A DNA stretch of 64,000 nt from Carnegiea gigantea (GCA_029747015.1 JAKOGI010003020.1:1-64000); one strand, 5' to 3'. Shown: positions 19,581 through 32,801, counted from the stretch's first letter. Made by a program: numbers and translations. Notes: generated by a model from the sequence alone, not told the origin.

Positions 19581-20711
19581 TGATGTATCCTCAAGGGGCA
19601 ACCAAGAGGATAGGAAAGGGGATGGAGTGAATGCAATGGAAGGTAACAACAAGGCAACTTTGAATCCACAAACTCACCTTGATTTGGAGATGATAGAACG
19701 GAACTAACACCGACCTTGGATGCAGAAACACCACCAAGGTTTGATGTTAGGGCCCTTAACAACCTCTTGGATACAGAAACACCACCAAGAAGGAAGTTAA
19801 GACTCTTACTAGATCACCACTCAACTTGGCCAAGAGATGAGATAAGCTAGAAGAGAGTTTGAGGATTCAAAGGAGCAAAGCTCAACTTTCATTCAATATT
19901 CAACATAAGTGGCCGGCCAAGGGCTTGTGGGGGCATTAATACAAAAGTTCCAAGTACAAATCATAGGCCCTAGGTTGCACTATAAGCTAAACTAGGCAAA
20001 AATACATAGATCACATCAAAGCAAAAATAGGTAGATGCATCCTCCACTTGACACCTCTTCAATGCTAATCTTAAGGATGATGTGTCGGCCAAGGGGTGAA
20101 TGGAAGCTTCTTGGCAGCTAAGTACCCTTCATTATGACTCTTGCAAGTGGCTAAGCATGGGTTAGAGCAACAAAAACACCTCACCACTCTCTCTTGTACC
20201 CGGCTGGCTTGGACCGGTTAAAAGGGTATTTCTTCCCTTGTTTTGGTGGTTAATAGCTCCTCTTGAGTGTAATTTGGCTGAGGTTTTTTATGGTCACTTG
20301 ATAATATTTTTAAAGTACTTTCAAGCCATAAAAGTTTCAACCCAAATAGAGGAGAAATGGGCCACCAAACAGCCTCTTGTTTCAGCCCTGTCCAGTTCAG
20401 CGCCAGAACATAGTGATTGACTTTGCTTGGAGTTTTGAGGTATCAAATGAACTCCAAATGACTTGCAAGAGGTCTTGATGGAAAGAGCACATCTTGAACT
20501 TAAACTTAGGCTTCCTGCAACCCCACTTTAGCCTTGGGAGTTTTAAGAAATAACGTGCACAAAACCGGGTTTGTGCACGCCTGAAATTCCAGTTTTGAGG
20601 AAATAGCTTCCTTGCTCCCTTAGGCTGATTTCTTGCATCTTGGACATGAGGTTTGGACCTTTTGGGCTCCCTTGATGGCTATGGATCACGTTAGGGGTTG
20701 GACCTCCATCA
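19581..20711 (-). repeat. D 3' LTR
   Basis: 1,131 bp, TGATGTATCCTC at 19581 and CCATCA at 20711 on plus. The last 168 bp (20543-20711) also encode the C-terminal tail of integrase, ending with HKPGFVHVIS. Confidence 0.92.
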
Positions 20712-23700
20712 TCCTCCCCTTGTTGAAGAGAATTTTCCCTCAAATTGATAAGATTATCATCCTCCTCATAAGGGCTAAGGTCGGCTACGTTGAAAGTAGC
20801 CGAAACTCCATACTCACCGGGCAAATTGATCTTGTATGCATTATCATTGATGCATTCCAACACTTCAAAAGGACCATCGGCCCTTGGCATCAATTTGCTC
20901 TTCCTCTTAGAAGGAAACCGTTCCTTCCTTAAGTGAACCCATACCAAATCACCGGGGTGGAACACCATCTTCTTTCTATGCTTGTTGGCATGGTCTTTGT
21001 ATGAGGCATTGGCCTTCTCAATCTTGGCCTTCACGATTTCATGGAGTTTTTGGATCTCCTCCACCCGTTTGCTAGCCTCCATGTGAGGCTTCTCATTCAT
21101 TTCTCTTGGAGTAAGATCAAGGGGACTTAAAGGATCCATCCCATAGACTACCTTGAATGGTGATAAACCGGTGGCCTTGCTAGGTGACTTGTTGAAGGCG
21201 AATTCGGCTTGTGGCAAGGCTAAGTCCCAAGCTTTGATGTTGGATTTCACTAGCACTCTTAAGAGGGTTCCCAAAGTCCGGTTGGTGACTTCGGTTTGCC
21301 CATCCGTTTGAGGGTGGCATGAAGTGCTATACTTGAGCTTGGTTCCCATCTTCTTCCAAAGTGTCACCAAAAATGGCTAAGGAACTTGGTATCCCTATCC
21401 GAAACAATGGATCTAGGGATGCCATGTAGCCTCATTACTTCCTTGAAGTATAACTCGGCAATGTGGGTGGCATCATTGGTCTTGGTACAAGGTATGAAAT
21501 GGGCCATCTTAGAAAAACGATCAACAACAACAAAGATCGAATCTTTACCCCTTTGTGTCCTTGGAAGGCCAAGGATGAAATCCATGCTTACATCTTCCCA
21601 AGGGTGATTGGGAGTAGGTAGGGGTGTATAGAGACCGTGGGGTAGGAGGTGGCTTTTGGCAACTTGGCAAGTTGCACATCTCTTCAACACGTCTTGGACA
21701 TCTTTGCTCATACTCGGCCAATAATAGTGTTTCCTTAACATCATAAGGGTCTTGTTTTCTCCAAAGTGACCGGCAAGAGATCCGCTATGGACCTCACGGA
21801 TGAGCAACTCTCTCGTGCCACACTTAGGCACACATAATCTTGAACTCTTGAATAAAAAGCCATCTTGGACAAGGAAATCACCTTTAGGGTGCCGAAGGCA
21901 TTCTTTGTAGAGCTCTCCCAATTCTTCATCATTCTCATATAGGGACTTCAAGTGCTCAAAGCCAAGGATGCAAGCATCAAGTTGGAATAGAAGTAAGTGC
22001 CTCCTTGACAAGGCATCGGCTCCTTGATTGAGCTTTCCGGATTTGTGCTTGATGGTGAAGTTAAAAGATTGGAGGAACTCCACCCACTTGGCATGCCGTG
22101 AGTTAAGCTTATGTTGCCCTTGAATGTATTTCAAGGCTTCATGGTCGGAGTGCAAAATGAACTCACTAGCCACCAAGTAATGACTCCAATGCTCAAGGCA
22201 CCTTACTATTGCATAGAACTCCTTATCATAAGTGGAGTACTTTCTCCTTGAGTCACAAAGCTTCTCACTAAAGAAAGCTAAGGGCCGCCCTTCTTGAGTG
22301 AGGACTCCTCCAATGCCAACTCCCGAGGCATCACACTCTACCTCAAACACCTTTTCAAAGCATGGCAAGGCAAGGACCGGTGCTTGGGTGAGCTTGGACT
22401 TGATGGTTTCAAAGGCTTCTTGGGCTTTGGGAGTCCACTTGAATGATGTGCCTTTGATAACCTCGGTCATAGGGGCCATAATGGTGCTAAAGTTTCTAAT
22501 GAACCGCCTATAGAATGAGGCAAGCCCATGGAAACTTCGCACATCATGAATGCTCTTTGGGATTGGCCAAGACCGAATGGCTTCCACCTTACTCTCATCA
22601 ACCTTGATACCTTCATTTGTAACAATGTAACCAAGGAAGGTCACCTCATGAGTGAAAAAGGTGCACTTTTTGAGGTTACCATACAGCTTTTCTTCTTCTA
22701 GGACCTTCATGACTTGGGTGAGATGTTGAAGGTGCTCTTCTTCATTCTTGCTATAGATGAGGATGTCATCAAAATACACCACAACAAATTTGCCAATAAA
22801 GGGTCGGAACACTTGGTTCATAAGCCGCATGAAGGTACTTGGAGCATTTGACAATCCGAATGGCATGACTAGCCACTCATACAAGCCTCCTTTGGTTTTG
22901 AAGGCCGTCTTCCATTCATCTCCCTCTCTAATGCGGATTTGGTAGTAACCACTTCTCAAATCCACCTTAGAGAACACACTAGAACCATATAACTCATCAA
23001 GCATATCCTCAAGGCGGGGAATAGGATATCTATACTTGATGGTTATCTTGTTGATTGCCCGACTATCAACACACATACGCATGCTCCCATCTTTCTTTGG
23101 CACAAGGAGGGCCGGAACCGCACAAGGGCTCAAGCTCTCTCTAATCAACCCCTTATCCATAAGCTCATCAACTTGCCTTTGGATCTCCATGGTTTCCTTG
23201 GGGTTTGTCCGGTAAGCCGGTTTGTTAGGGAGAATGGAACCGGGTATGAGATCAATATGGTGTTGAATGGTTCTTTGTGGTGGTAGGCCGGGGGGTATTT
23301 CTTCGGGGAAGACATGGCTAAATTGCTCAAGGAGGGAAATGGCTAGGGGATGTGATGGTGTGGGGGTTTCGGCTTCTTCAAGAGAGGCTAGGATCCACTC
23401 CTTAAAGGCCTTGAATTCATGGTGAGAAGCCTTAAGGAGAGGCTCACTCACGGCTAGAAGCATGTCCGAATGGTCATGGCTTGGTTGGGGCTTACTTTTG
23501 TGGAGTTGGGAAGGGCTTAATGGGGCAAGGGTGATCTTCTTCCCATCTTTGTGGAAGGTGTAGGTGTTTAGATAGCCATCATGTATGACCTTCCGATCAA
23601 ACAACCAAGGTCTCCCCAACAAAAGGTGACATGCATCCATGGGGATGATATCACACCACAATTCATCAAGATAGTGCTTCCCAATTGAAAATGAAATCAA

Positions 23701-25089
23701 GCACCTTGAATTAACTTGCAACCCTTTACCTTGATTTAGCCATTGGATGTTGTAGGGGTGAGGATGAGCCGAAGCTTGAAGGCCAAGCTTCTCCACCATA
23801 GTCGCGGAGGCCACATTTGCACAACTCCCTCCATCAATGATGAGGGAACATACTTTGCTTCGAATAGTACATCTTGTATGAAAGATGTTCTCCCTTTGCT
23901 CTTCAAGTTCTCCCCTTTTTACACTTAAAGCTCTCCTCAATACAAGCAACTCTCCTTCATCCGCTTCCTCAATCACTTCTTCTTGTTCCTCCATGTAATA
24001 CACACCTTCTCTCTCCTCCTCCTCTACTCCCTCTTCTTCCCTCTTCTCATCCCATTCGGCCAAGGTAATAATCCTCCTATTTGGACACTCCGAAGCAATG
24101 TGCCCAAGACCTTGACATTTGAAACATCTCCTTTTGTCATTTGGCTTAGGGTTGGGACGGTTTTTGGGTGGTGACCCTTTTTGTGGAGTTTGGTTCTTTT
24201 GTGGAGGTGAGGGTGTAGCAACCGTAGGCCTGGGAGGTGGATAAGAGCTCCTCTTGTTGAAAGGTTGGCTCTTGGGAAAGGGTTTGGGAGGTTCTCTTTT
24301 GTAGAGCTTGGATTTCCTTTGTTGTTCAACTTTGTGGGCTAAGACACACACCTCATCAAAAGTGGTGTATTGTTGCAACTCTACCACATGAGCATATCTA
24401 GGATCTAACCCACCCAAATACCTCACTATGGTTTGCTCTTCGGGCTCCCTCAAATCACACTTGATTATCAACTTCTCAAATTCCCTAGTGTACTCCTCAA
24501 CACTCAAGTTCCCTTGGGTAAGATTGTGAAGTTGGGAGTAGTTGTCTTGTAGGTAAGATGGGGGTAAGAAACGGGCTTTGAGTTTGGCTTTCATCTTCTC
24601 CCATGTTCGAATCTTTCCCTTCCCTTGCCTAACTCTCTTTGCACAAAGGTTGGACCACCAAAGAGAAGCGTATTTACGAAGTTTAAGGGCCACAAGTTTT
24701 ACCTTATTTCCCTCGGATATCTCTTTGTAGTCGAAGATCCTCTCGACAGTTTGCAACCATTCTAGGAACTCATCGGGGTCTAGCTTCCCTTCAAACTCCG
24801 GAATTTCCACTCGGATGTCTCCTTGGTGAGAGGTTGTTCGCCTTCCTCTTCTTGATCTTCCGTAAGCCTCCTCTTCACTTGATGAACTCAAGGGTGGGGC
24901 CTCTCTTACTTCCGGCTCGGAGTCGGAGGAGTTAGAAGATCGGGAACTTCTAATCTCCTTGCGCTTTTGTTTCAAGGAGTCTCCAAGTTGTCGCCTCAAA
25001 TACTCGTTCTGAGCTTTGATCTCCTCATTTTGAAGCCTCAAGGCCTCATAATTTCTCATGAGAGCCTCAAACTTTTCTTCCATGGTCAT
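20543..25089 (-). pseudogene. D gag-pol polyprotein gene, one frameshift
   Basis: Start taken at the Met of MTMEEKFEALMRNYEALR (25089), which aligns with the G start; the upstream open frame is leader. In order: capsid-like Gag (IPEFEGKLDPDEFLEWLQT; KLRKYASLWWSNL), zinc knuckle CFKCQGLGHIASEC (about 24127-24086), protease motif IIDGGSC (about 23845-23821), reverse transcriptase YFDDILIYS (about 22777-22751), RNase H VECDASGVGIG, integrase HHCC (to CATCQVAKSH), DDE residues ([17 protein letters not shown]) and a GPFEV-type module. The frame breaks at 21370-21364: TGG is followed by TGA through loss of one G where relatives read W-V/L-T-L-W. Downstream the frame is open to 20543, into the LTR. 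One repairable-looking lesion in about 4.5 kb. Confidence 0.92.
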
Positions 25090-25457
25090 GCTAGTAGTGC
25101 TCACGTTGAAACCAGGAGGAACTTCACGGCTGGGATGCGGCACGGGCGTGCGGTGAGGCACGGTGTGACCGTGCTCTGGCTCTGGACGGGGGTGAAATTG
25201 AGATGTTGCTGGAATAGGGGTGGCACGGTCGTGCGACATGGCACGGTGTGGGCGTGCTGAAGTACTGGCTTGCGGGTGAAAAGCAAGTGTAGCTGGATTG
25301 TGAAGGTGGCACGGTCGTGCTCTTTGGCACGGGCTGACCGTGCCGCTTTTCTGGGCTGTGGAAAACCGTGGAGCACGGTTTGGTGTTTTTGAGGGGGAAT
25401 GTGTTTGGCGTGTTTGGAAGGATGTTGGGCAACAAGCTTAGGCCTAGGGAAGCCTTA

Positions 25458-25469
25458 GCTCTGATACCA
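25458..25469 (-). other. D primer binding site
   Basis: GCTCTGATACCA on plus, four bases from the 5' LTR (25474). The leader to its left carries GGCACGGTCGTGC at 25222-25234 and 25308-25320. Confidence 0.9.
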
Positions 25470-25473
25470 AATA

Positions 25474-26605
25474 TGATGTATCCTCAAGGGGCAACCAAGA
25501 GGATAGGAAAGGGGATGGAGTGAATGCAATGGAAGGTAACAACAAGGCAACTTTGAATCCACAAACTCACCTTGATTTGGAGATGATAGAACGGAACTAA
25601 CACCGACCTTGGATACAGAAACACCACCAAGGTTTGATGTTAGGGCCCTTAACAACCTCTTGGATACAGAAACACCACCAAGAAGGAAGTTAAGACTCTA
25701 CTAGATCACCACTCAACTTGGCCAAGAGATGAGATAAGCTAGGAGAGAGTTTGAGGATTCAAAGGAGCAAAAGCTCAACTTTCATTCAATATTCAACATA
25801 AGTGGCCGGCCAAAGGGGGTGAGAGGGCATTAATACAAAAGTTCCAAGTACAAAGCATAGGCCCTAGGTTGCACTATAAGCTAAACTAGGCAAAAATACA
25901 TAGATCACATCAAAGCAAAAATAGGTAGATGCATCCTCCACTTGACACCTCTTCAATGCTAATCTTGAGGATGATGTGTCGGCCAAGGGGTGAATGGAAG
26001 CTTCTTGGCAGCTAAGTACCCTTCATTATGACTCTTGCAAGTGGCTAAGCATGGGTTAGAGCAACAAAAACACCTCACCACTCTCTCTTGTACCCGGCTG
26101 GCTTGGACCGGTTAAAAGGGTATTTCTTCCCTTGTTTTGGTGGTTAATAGCTCCTCTTGAGTGTAATTTGGCTGAGGTTTTTTATGGTCACTTGATAATA
26201 TTTTTAAAGTACTTTCAAGCCATAAAAGTTTCAACCCAAATAGAGGAGAAATGGGCCACCAAACAGCCTCTTGTTTCAGCCCTGTCCAGTTCAGCGCCAG
26301 AACATAGTGATTGACTTTGCTTGGAGTTTTGAGGTATCAAATGAACTCCAAATGACTTGCAAGAGGTCTTGATGGAAAGAGCACATCTTGAACTTAAACT
26401 TAGGCTTTTTGCAACCCCACTTTAGCCTTGGGAGGTTTAAGAAATAACGTGCACAAAACCGGGTTTGTGCACGCCTGAAATTCCAGTTTTGAGGAAATAG
26501 CTTCCTTGCTCCCTTAGGCTAATTTCTTGCATCTTGGACATGAGGTTTGGACCTTTTGGGCTCTTTTGATGGCTATGGATCACGTTAGGGGTTGGACCTC
26601 CATCA
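25474..26605 (-). repeat. D 5' LTR
   Basis: 1,132 bp, near-identical to 19581-20711. Most obvious differences lie near 25812-25828 and at single bases elsewhere. Ends CCATCA at 26605, followed by the target duplication. Confidence 0.92.
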
Positions 26606-26610
26606 GTTGG

Positions 26611-27327
26611 ATGAGAAGATAGCCCATGTAGTAGAATTGTACCCATACACCACCCTTGATGAGTTAAGCTCTTTAGCTCACAAGGTGGAACTACAAAAGA
26701 AAGCTAGGGGGAAGAGTGAAGCCTTTAAACCACAAAATCGTACCTACACTCCTCAAAGGCCTTCCTACACTACCCCAAAGCCCTTTAACCCTCCAAACCC
26801 GAAACTACCTCCACCCACGGTCCCCAAAACAGCCCCTCAAATGTCCACAAAACCTAAGGAGACAAGGAGGTGCTTTAGGTGCCAAGGCCTAGGGCACATT
26901 GCATCCGAATGCCCAAACAAGAGAGTGGTTACCCTAGCCGAATACCAAGCATCTTTTGAGGAAGAAATGGAGGAAGAGAAGGAGTTGTACTTGAATGAGG
27001 CCCTAGAAGAAGTAGAGGAGGGTCCGGATGAAGGTGAACTCTTGGTGGTTAGGCGAGCTTTGAGTGGGTTGGCTACTCAAGATGGGAACGAACAAAGGGA
27101 GGCCATCTTTCACACAAGGTGCACCATAGGAGGCAAAGTATGCTCCCTCATCATCGATGGAGGGAGTTGCACCAATGTGGCATCCAAGACCTTGGTGGAC
27201 AAGCTTCAACTCACGGCATCTCCACACCCCTTTCCATACACCATTCAATGGCTCAACCAAGGCAAAGGTATTCATGTTTCATCCCGTTGCTTAGTTACTT
27301 TGAGCATTGGAAAGAACTATAAGGATG
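26611..27327 (+). pseudogene. E gag C terminus and protease, second part
   Basis: Continues E after D: DEKIAHVVELYPYTTLDELS, a Pro-rich linker, zinc knuckle CFRCQGLGHIASEC, an acidic spacer, DEGELLVVRRALSG, then the aspartic protease start with CSLIIDGGSCTNVAS. It is interrupted at 27327 (KNYKD) by a solo A LTR and resumes at 28475. The frame is open throughout this piece. Confidence 0.88.
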
Positions 27328-28469
27328 TGATGCATATTTCCATATGCATCATTTTTATTCAAGTCCAATTTCAAAGAAGAAAAGGGTCAAAGAAGATCAT
27401 GCATGGAAATGTGCCTATTTGGTCTTCTTAAGTGAGTTCAAAGACTCGCGACACTATGGAGAGGTCAAAAAGAGGTTAAGCTTTGCTAGAAATTTGGTGC
27501 CGAATTCATCCCTGCGGAACCCGATTTTTGTGACCACTTTTGGACAAGCTCAAGTGGACCCACAACTTGAGGGCCCATGTGCTTTTGAAGCTTAAGATTT
27601 CATCTTTCAAATAATCCCAAGTTTGTTTAATTTGGACATCATTTGATTGGGCAAAATATCACTCAAAGATACGTTATGCTGATCCAGTCCAGTCTGAGAT
27701 AGGTGCATTGTTTGGGCCATAACTTTTAAACCGCTTATCCAAATTGAGCAAATGAGCCCATTCTGGAAACTAGACTTCCAGGGATTTCTATCAAGCCCAA
27801 GAACTCGTGATTTGGCCGAGTATTATGGAAGTTATGCTCTGTTGAAGTTGACGCAGCTGCAAGGATTAATTCTGGGAATATGAAGAGTCTTCGGTTACAT
27901 GTGATTGTGTGGCTGACATTGTGCACGTTTTGGAGCCTTCTAGATTGGTGTAATCAGCTAAGAAATCCTAGAATATTCCTTGTAACCTCCCCCACCCCTT
28001 TTATGATGTGTCTTTCCATTTATCTTAGTCTTTTCATTTTACTAGTTTTAATTGTTAGGAGTTATTTGAGTCCTTTTGTTGTCTTTTGCTGAGCCTATAT
28101 AAAGGGGGGCGTGTGAGCATTGTAGATCAGATTTCTAAGGCATTTTCAAGAGTAATTCAAGCATCTTTGAGAGTGATTCTCATTTGTGTCCCAAAAATTC
28201 CTAGTTCTATATCTTGAATTTGGCTAATTCAAGTGGTGTTCTAGGTTCTCCTTCTTTTCTTTGGAGTGATTCCTCAGAAGAGTGAAGGGAATTAGCCAAG
28301 ACCAAGGTGTGAGTGGCTCCGGAAGGATTATCTCATACTCAAAGTCTTGCACTATCCATCTCTATCCTGTTTGGTGATATTCTTCATCTTTCGCATCTTT
28401 CTCTCTTTTCATTTTGCTTAAGTTTGATTTGAGTTTGATTTGGATCACTTTCCACCCACATATACATCA
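27328..28469 (+). repeat. Solo A-family LTR in E (tail A1, promoter type 2)
   Basis: 1,142 bp with perfect ends and duplication GGATG at 27323-27327 and 28470-28474. No PBS or internal sequence follows, so it is a solo LTR left by LTR-LTR recombination. TATATAAA at 28096-28103. It still contains an 83-codon open LTR tail (27344-27595). Confidence 0.93.
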
Positions 28470-28474
28470 GGATG

Positions 28475-31400
28475 AGATTTGGTGTGATGTGATTCCCATG
28501 GATGCATGTCATGTACTCCTTGGTAGACCATGGCTTTTTGATAGAAATGTTATGCATGATGGCCGGATGAACACCTACTCCTTCATCTTAGACCACAAGA
28601 AAATCACCCTAACCCCCATTCGTCTTTCCCAACTCCTCAAGCCAAAAGAAACCCCACAAAAAGACATCCTCCTCTCCAACCTCCTCAAGGCCGAAGACCA
28701 TGAGTTTGAATCATTCAAGGAATGGCTTTTACTTGGCCTAGAGAAAACCGAAACTATCACTCATTCCCACCCCCTCCTAATCCCTATTCTCCAAACCTAT
28801 GATCATGTGTTCTCACAAGAAATATCTCATGGCCTACCCCCTCAAAGGACCATATAACACAAGATAGACCTCATTCCCGGATCCACCCTTCCAAATAAAC
28901 CGGCCTATAGAATGAACCCACAAGAAACCCAAGAAATCCAAAGATAAGTGGATGAACTTTTGGCCAAAGGAATGATTCGGGAGAGTTTGAGTCCATGTGC
29001 CGTTCCGACCTTATTGGTTCCAAAGAAGGATGGAAGCATGAGGATGTGTGTGGATAGTAGGGCTATCAACAAGATTACTATTAAGTACCGCTATCCCATC
29101 CCTAGGTTGGAGGACCTACTTGATGAGTTGCATGGGGCCACCGTTTTCTCTAAGATTGATCTTAGGAGTGGCTACTATCAAATTCGAATCTACGAAGGGG
29201 ATGAGTGGAAGACGGCCTTCAAGACCAAAGGGGGACTATATGAATGGTTGGTCATGCCATTTGGCCTTACTAATGCTCCAAGCACTTTCATGCGTCTAAT
29301 GAATCAAGTCCTCAAGCCTTTCATTGGAAGGTTTGTGGTGGTCTATTTCGATGACATCTTGGTTTATAGCTAAGGTGAGAAGGAGCATGCTAATCACCTC
29401 CAACAAGTTCTTGAAGTTCTCTCCCAAGAGAAGTTGTATGGAAACTTGGAGAAGTGTCACTTCTTCACTCCCCAAGTTGTTTTCTTAGGGTATGTTGTTT
29501 CGGCCCACGGGATACAAGTTGATGAGAGCAAAGTCCAATCCATCCGAGAATGGCCGATTCCTTCATCTATCCACCAAGTGAGAAGTTTTCATGGCTTAGC
29601 CTCTTTTTATAGGAGGTTTGTCAAGAATTTTAGCACAATCATGGCTCCTTTGACTGAGATCCTCAAGTCCAAGAAGTTTGAGTGGAATGAAAAGGCCCAA
29701 ACCGCCTTTGAAGATGTCAAGGAGAAACTCACTAGTGCACCCATACTTGCTCTTCCAAGCTTCTCCAAGATATTTGAGGTTGAGTGTGATGCTTCGGGAG
29801 TGGGAATAGGGGCGGTCCTATCACAAGAAGGCCGGCCCTTAGCTTACTTTAGTGAGAAACTCAATGAGGCCAAGCGAAAATATTCAACATATGATACGGA
29901 GTTTTACGCCATAGTAAGGGCCTTGGAACATTGGAGACACTATTTGGTGGGAGGAGAATTCATCCTCCATTCGGATCATGAGGCGCTCAAGTTCATACAA
30001 GGGCAACATAAGCTCAACCCAAGGCATGCTAAATGGGTGGAATATCTTCAAGCTTTCCACTTTGTGATCCACCACAAGTCTGGGCACTTAAACAAGGGTG
30101 CGGATGCTTTGTGTAGGAGATATCTCCTCCTCTCATCCCTTGATTCAAGAGTCCTTGGGTTTGAATTGATCAAAGAGTTGTACCCCAAAGATGAAGACTT
30201 CAAGGAGACCTTTGAAGTATGCTCATGGCACCCCCATGGCCCATTTCACATTCAAGAGGGGTTCTTATTCAAAGGGAACCGGCTATGTGTTCCCAAAGGA
30301 GGTATTAGCGAGCTTTTGATTAAAGAAGTCCATGGAGGGGCTTTGGCCGGCCACTTTGGCATTGAGAAGACCATACTCATGTTGAAAGAACACTACTATT
30401 GGCCCAAGATGGCAAAGGATGTTGAGCATTATGTTAAACGGTATTCTACTTGTCAACTTGCCAAAAGCCATGTCTTGCCTCAAGGTCTTTACTCACCCTT
30501 ACCGGTCCCACAAGCTCCTTGGGAGGATGTGAGTTTAGACTTCATTACTGGCCTTCCAAGGACACAAAGAAACAAGGACTCCATCATGGTGGTAGTTGAT
30601 CGGTTCTCCAAGATGGCACACTTTGTCTCATGCCATACCACTCATGATGCCACTCAAATTGCTAGTCTCTACTTCAAGGAGATTGTGAAGCTCCATGGCA
30701 TTCCCAAGAGCATGGTATCCGACCGGGATAGCAAGTTCATGAGTCATTTTTGGCTCACCTTATGGAAGAAGATGGGCACTCATCTCAAATTTAGCACATC
30801 ATGTCACCCCCAAACGAATGGCCAAACCGAGGTCACCAATAGGACCTTGGGAACTTTGTTGAGGGTCCTAGCCAAGAAGAGCACAAAGGGTTGGGACGAG
30901 TTGCTTAGCCATGCCGAGTTTGCCTACAATCGAGCACCAAGCAAAGCCACGGGCCTTTCTCCATTCCAAGTTGTCTATGGGTTCAACCCTTGTACTCCTA
31001 TTGACCTCACACCCCTCCCTACTCCAACCAAGTTTACTTGGGAGGCCGAGAAAAGGGCAAAGGAAATCCAAGAGCTCCATGCCCAAGTGAGAGCTAAAAT
31101 CGAGAGGTCCAATGATCAAACCAAGGAACGGGTGAACAAGCACCGAAAGGAAGTCCAATTTAAGCTCGGGGATTTAGTATGGATCCATCTAAGAAAGGAA
31201 CGATTTCCAAGCAAAAGAAGGTCCAAGCTTCTTCCACGCTCGGATGGCCCATTCAAGATCCTTGAAAAGATCAATTCCAATGCATACAAGGTTGACTTGC
31301 CCCGCGAGTATGGAGTATCCGCTACATTCAATGTAGCCGATTTGAGGCCCTACTTTGATGAAGAAGAAGAGCTACCAAGTTTGAGGACAAACTCTTTCCA

Positions 31401-31572
31401 AGCTGGGGGGGATGATGGGGGTCAGCCCCAAGGGGTTCTTCTAGCTCAAGAGGTCATAAAGGCTTTCCAAGGACTAGAAATCAATCAAAAGATGATCACT
31501 TGCATTCTACCGGGTTCATCCTGCGCATGGCCCGAATTTCTGACCTTGGTAACTGATGACCTGAGGCTTTAA
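28475..31572 (+). pseudogene. E protease end, RT, RNase H and integrase, three stops
   Basis: Same frame as the preceding part. Contains EIWCDVIPMDACHVLLGRPW, RT (YFDDILVYS near 29343-29370), RNase H (VECDASGVGIGAVLSQEG), integrase HHCC (YSTCQLAKSH; Cys of the usual RCSTC is Tyr), DDE core, GPFKI-type module and ATFNVADLRPY. In-frame stops are at 28855-28857, 28945-28947 and 29371-29373; the first two are CAA-to-TAA changes and the third is at the Lys codon after YFDDILVYS. From 29374 to 31572 the frame is open and enters the 3' LTR at 31413, ending VTDDLRL after a WPEFLTL tail. Confidence 0.9.
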
Positions 31573-31665
31573 AGCCAAACTTTTGGTGTTCCTGGAAAGA
31601 TGGGAGAGTTAGCTGCCCAATAAATCAAGTTTCATCCCATTTGGATGTCATTTGCCCACCCAAAC
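31413..31665 (+). repeat. E 3' LTR, first 253 bp
   Basis: Starts TGATGGGGGTCAGCCCC after a GGGGGGGA polypurine tract and matches 17505 onward. It is cut at 31665 (CCCAAAC) by B2; in the intact 5' LTR the sequence continues CCTTTG. The rest of this LTR is not found downstream in the window. Confidence 0.88.
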
Positions 31666-32786
31666 TGATGGGGACCATCATGATCAAACTCCAAATGCAC
31701 AACCAGCAACTCCACACACCCCCTCAAGCCCCAAGGAAGTCAAGAACATCCATGCCTTGGTCAGGGAAGTCATAGAGCATTCGGACGGAACATGGGCAGA
31801 TTCAACCGGAAATTGGCCCGGTTTTGTGCATCTTTTGGGACTTGAAGGTGAGGGGATGAACGACTGCCTTTCCCCCTCTCTTTAAGTTTAAGATGTTAGG
31901 AATCCAATAAAACAATTTGCAAAGGATTCGGAGGTCGTTTGGTTAGTCAATCAGCAAGATCTTTCCAAGTGCGCAGGCTGGGCGCCAAAACAGCAGCATC
32001 CGAATTAAGGAGGAATTTGGACCACCAACGTAAGTCCACTCGTTCTGAAATTTTGCAGCATGAAAGGGGACTTAAATATTTATCAAGTCAAGGGTTCAAA
32101 TCCCATCCAAAGCACCCCCTTGTGTTGGTTTTACCTAGCCAAAAGGACAAGCAAAACACCCCTTTAACCGGTTTCTTCCTAGCCGGTACAAGTGGGTTGA
32201 TTTCTTGGGGTTTGCTTCATCCACTTGCTGAATTGATTACTTTTGCTGCATTTTAGGACCATTATAAGCTTGACACATCACTTAGGAGGCATCATGGCCC
32301 CTAATGAAGTAGCTTAAGCTAATGATGAGGTGTTAAGCTAGGTGAGTGATGGATGTAATGTGTTTCCCTCTCCCAAATGTACTTGGCATTGTTTTTGCTG
32401 CATGGGAAGGGGGGAGAAACTCGGCCATCCTAGCATAAAATCATATGGTTTTCTCATTTTGCAAGGCAACTTGAATGAAATGCAATTGTGAGTTCTCAAA
32501 CTCTCTCCACAAAATTCCTAGTGTTGTATCTTGAGCTTGGCAACTCAAGTGGGTCTCTAGTTCTCTTTCTCTCAACTAGAAGGTGATTAAATTCTGTAAC
32601 TAGTTGATATAAAGAGATTGCCCAAGTGTTCTCCAAGGGTGGCTTCTCGGATTATCCCTTGAAAGGCCACTTGATTATCCCAAACTCTTGATTTTCCTAT
32701 CCGTTGTGGTTTTCCTTCTCCTTGTGTCAAGCAATCTACTTTGAAGTAAGTTGTGAGTGGTTCTTCTCCCTTACAACCTTCCATCA
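31666..32786 (+). repeat. B2 5' LTR
   Basis: 1,121 bp, TGATGGGGACCATCATG to CCATCA. Its first ~230 bp are open and encode the tail type with EVKNIHALVREV and NWPGFVHLLG (ORF 31652-31885). It is a subfamily distinct from the 1,083-bp LTRs of the inverted arms. Confidence 0.88.
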
Positions 32787-32789
32787 AAT

Positions 32790-32801
32790 TGGTATCAGAG
32801 C
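32790..32801 (+). other. B2 primer binding site
   Basis: TGGTATCAGAGC three bases after CATCA. The leader holds palindromes at 32919-32937, 32944-32956 and 33016-33028. Confidence 0.9.

Larger units (their letters stand above)
19581..26605 (-). mobile_element. D: near-complete Ty3/gypsy retrotransposon, minus strand
   Basis: 7,025 bp with two ~1.13-kb LTRs, PBS, a gag-pol frame broken once, a polypurine tract (minus sense CAACAAGGGGAGGA, beside 20711) and an exact target duplication GTTGG at 19576-19580 and 26606-26610. It inserted into the gag of E. The LTRs differ at about 15-20 places, so this is among the younger insertions here. By content it could have supplied proteins to other elements. 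Confidence 0.93.
17505..31665 (+). mobile_element. E: C-family gag-pol retrotransposon, split by D and a solo A LTR
   Basis: 5' LTR 17505-18629, PBS 18633, gag-pol in three pieces (18905-19580, 26611-27327, 28475-31572), and the first 253 bp of the 3' LTR (31413-31665), where B2 begins. Removing D with one copy of GTTGG and the solo LTR with one copy of GGATG makes the gag-pol reading frame continuous. The left flank is CAAGT (17500-17504); the matching right end is not in the window. Confidence 0.88.

Noticed and set aside
31939..32256. A 105-codon ORF in the B2 5' LTR as a gene equivalent to 9676-9993.
   Set aside because: Only weak positional similarity, wholly inside LTR non-coding sequence beyond the tail stop; not supported as coding.
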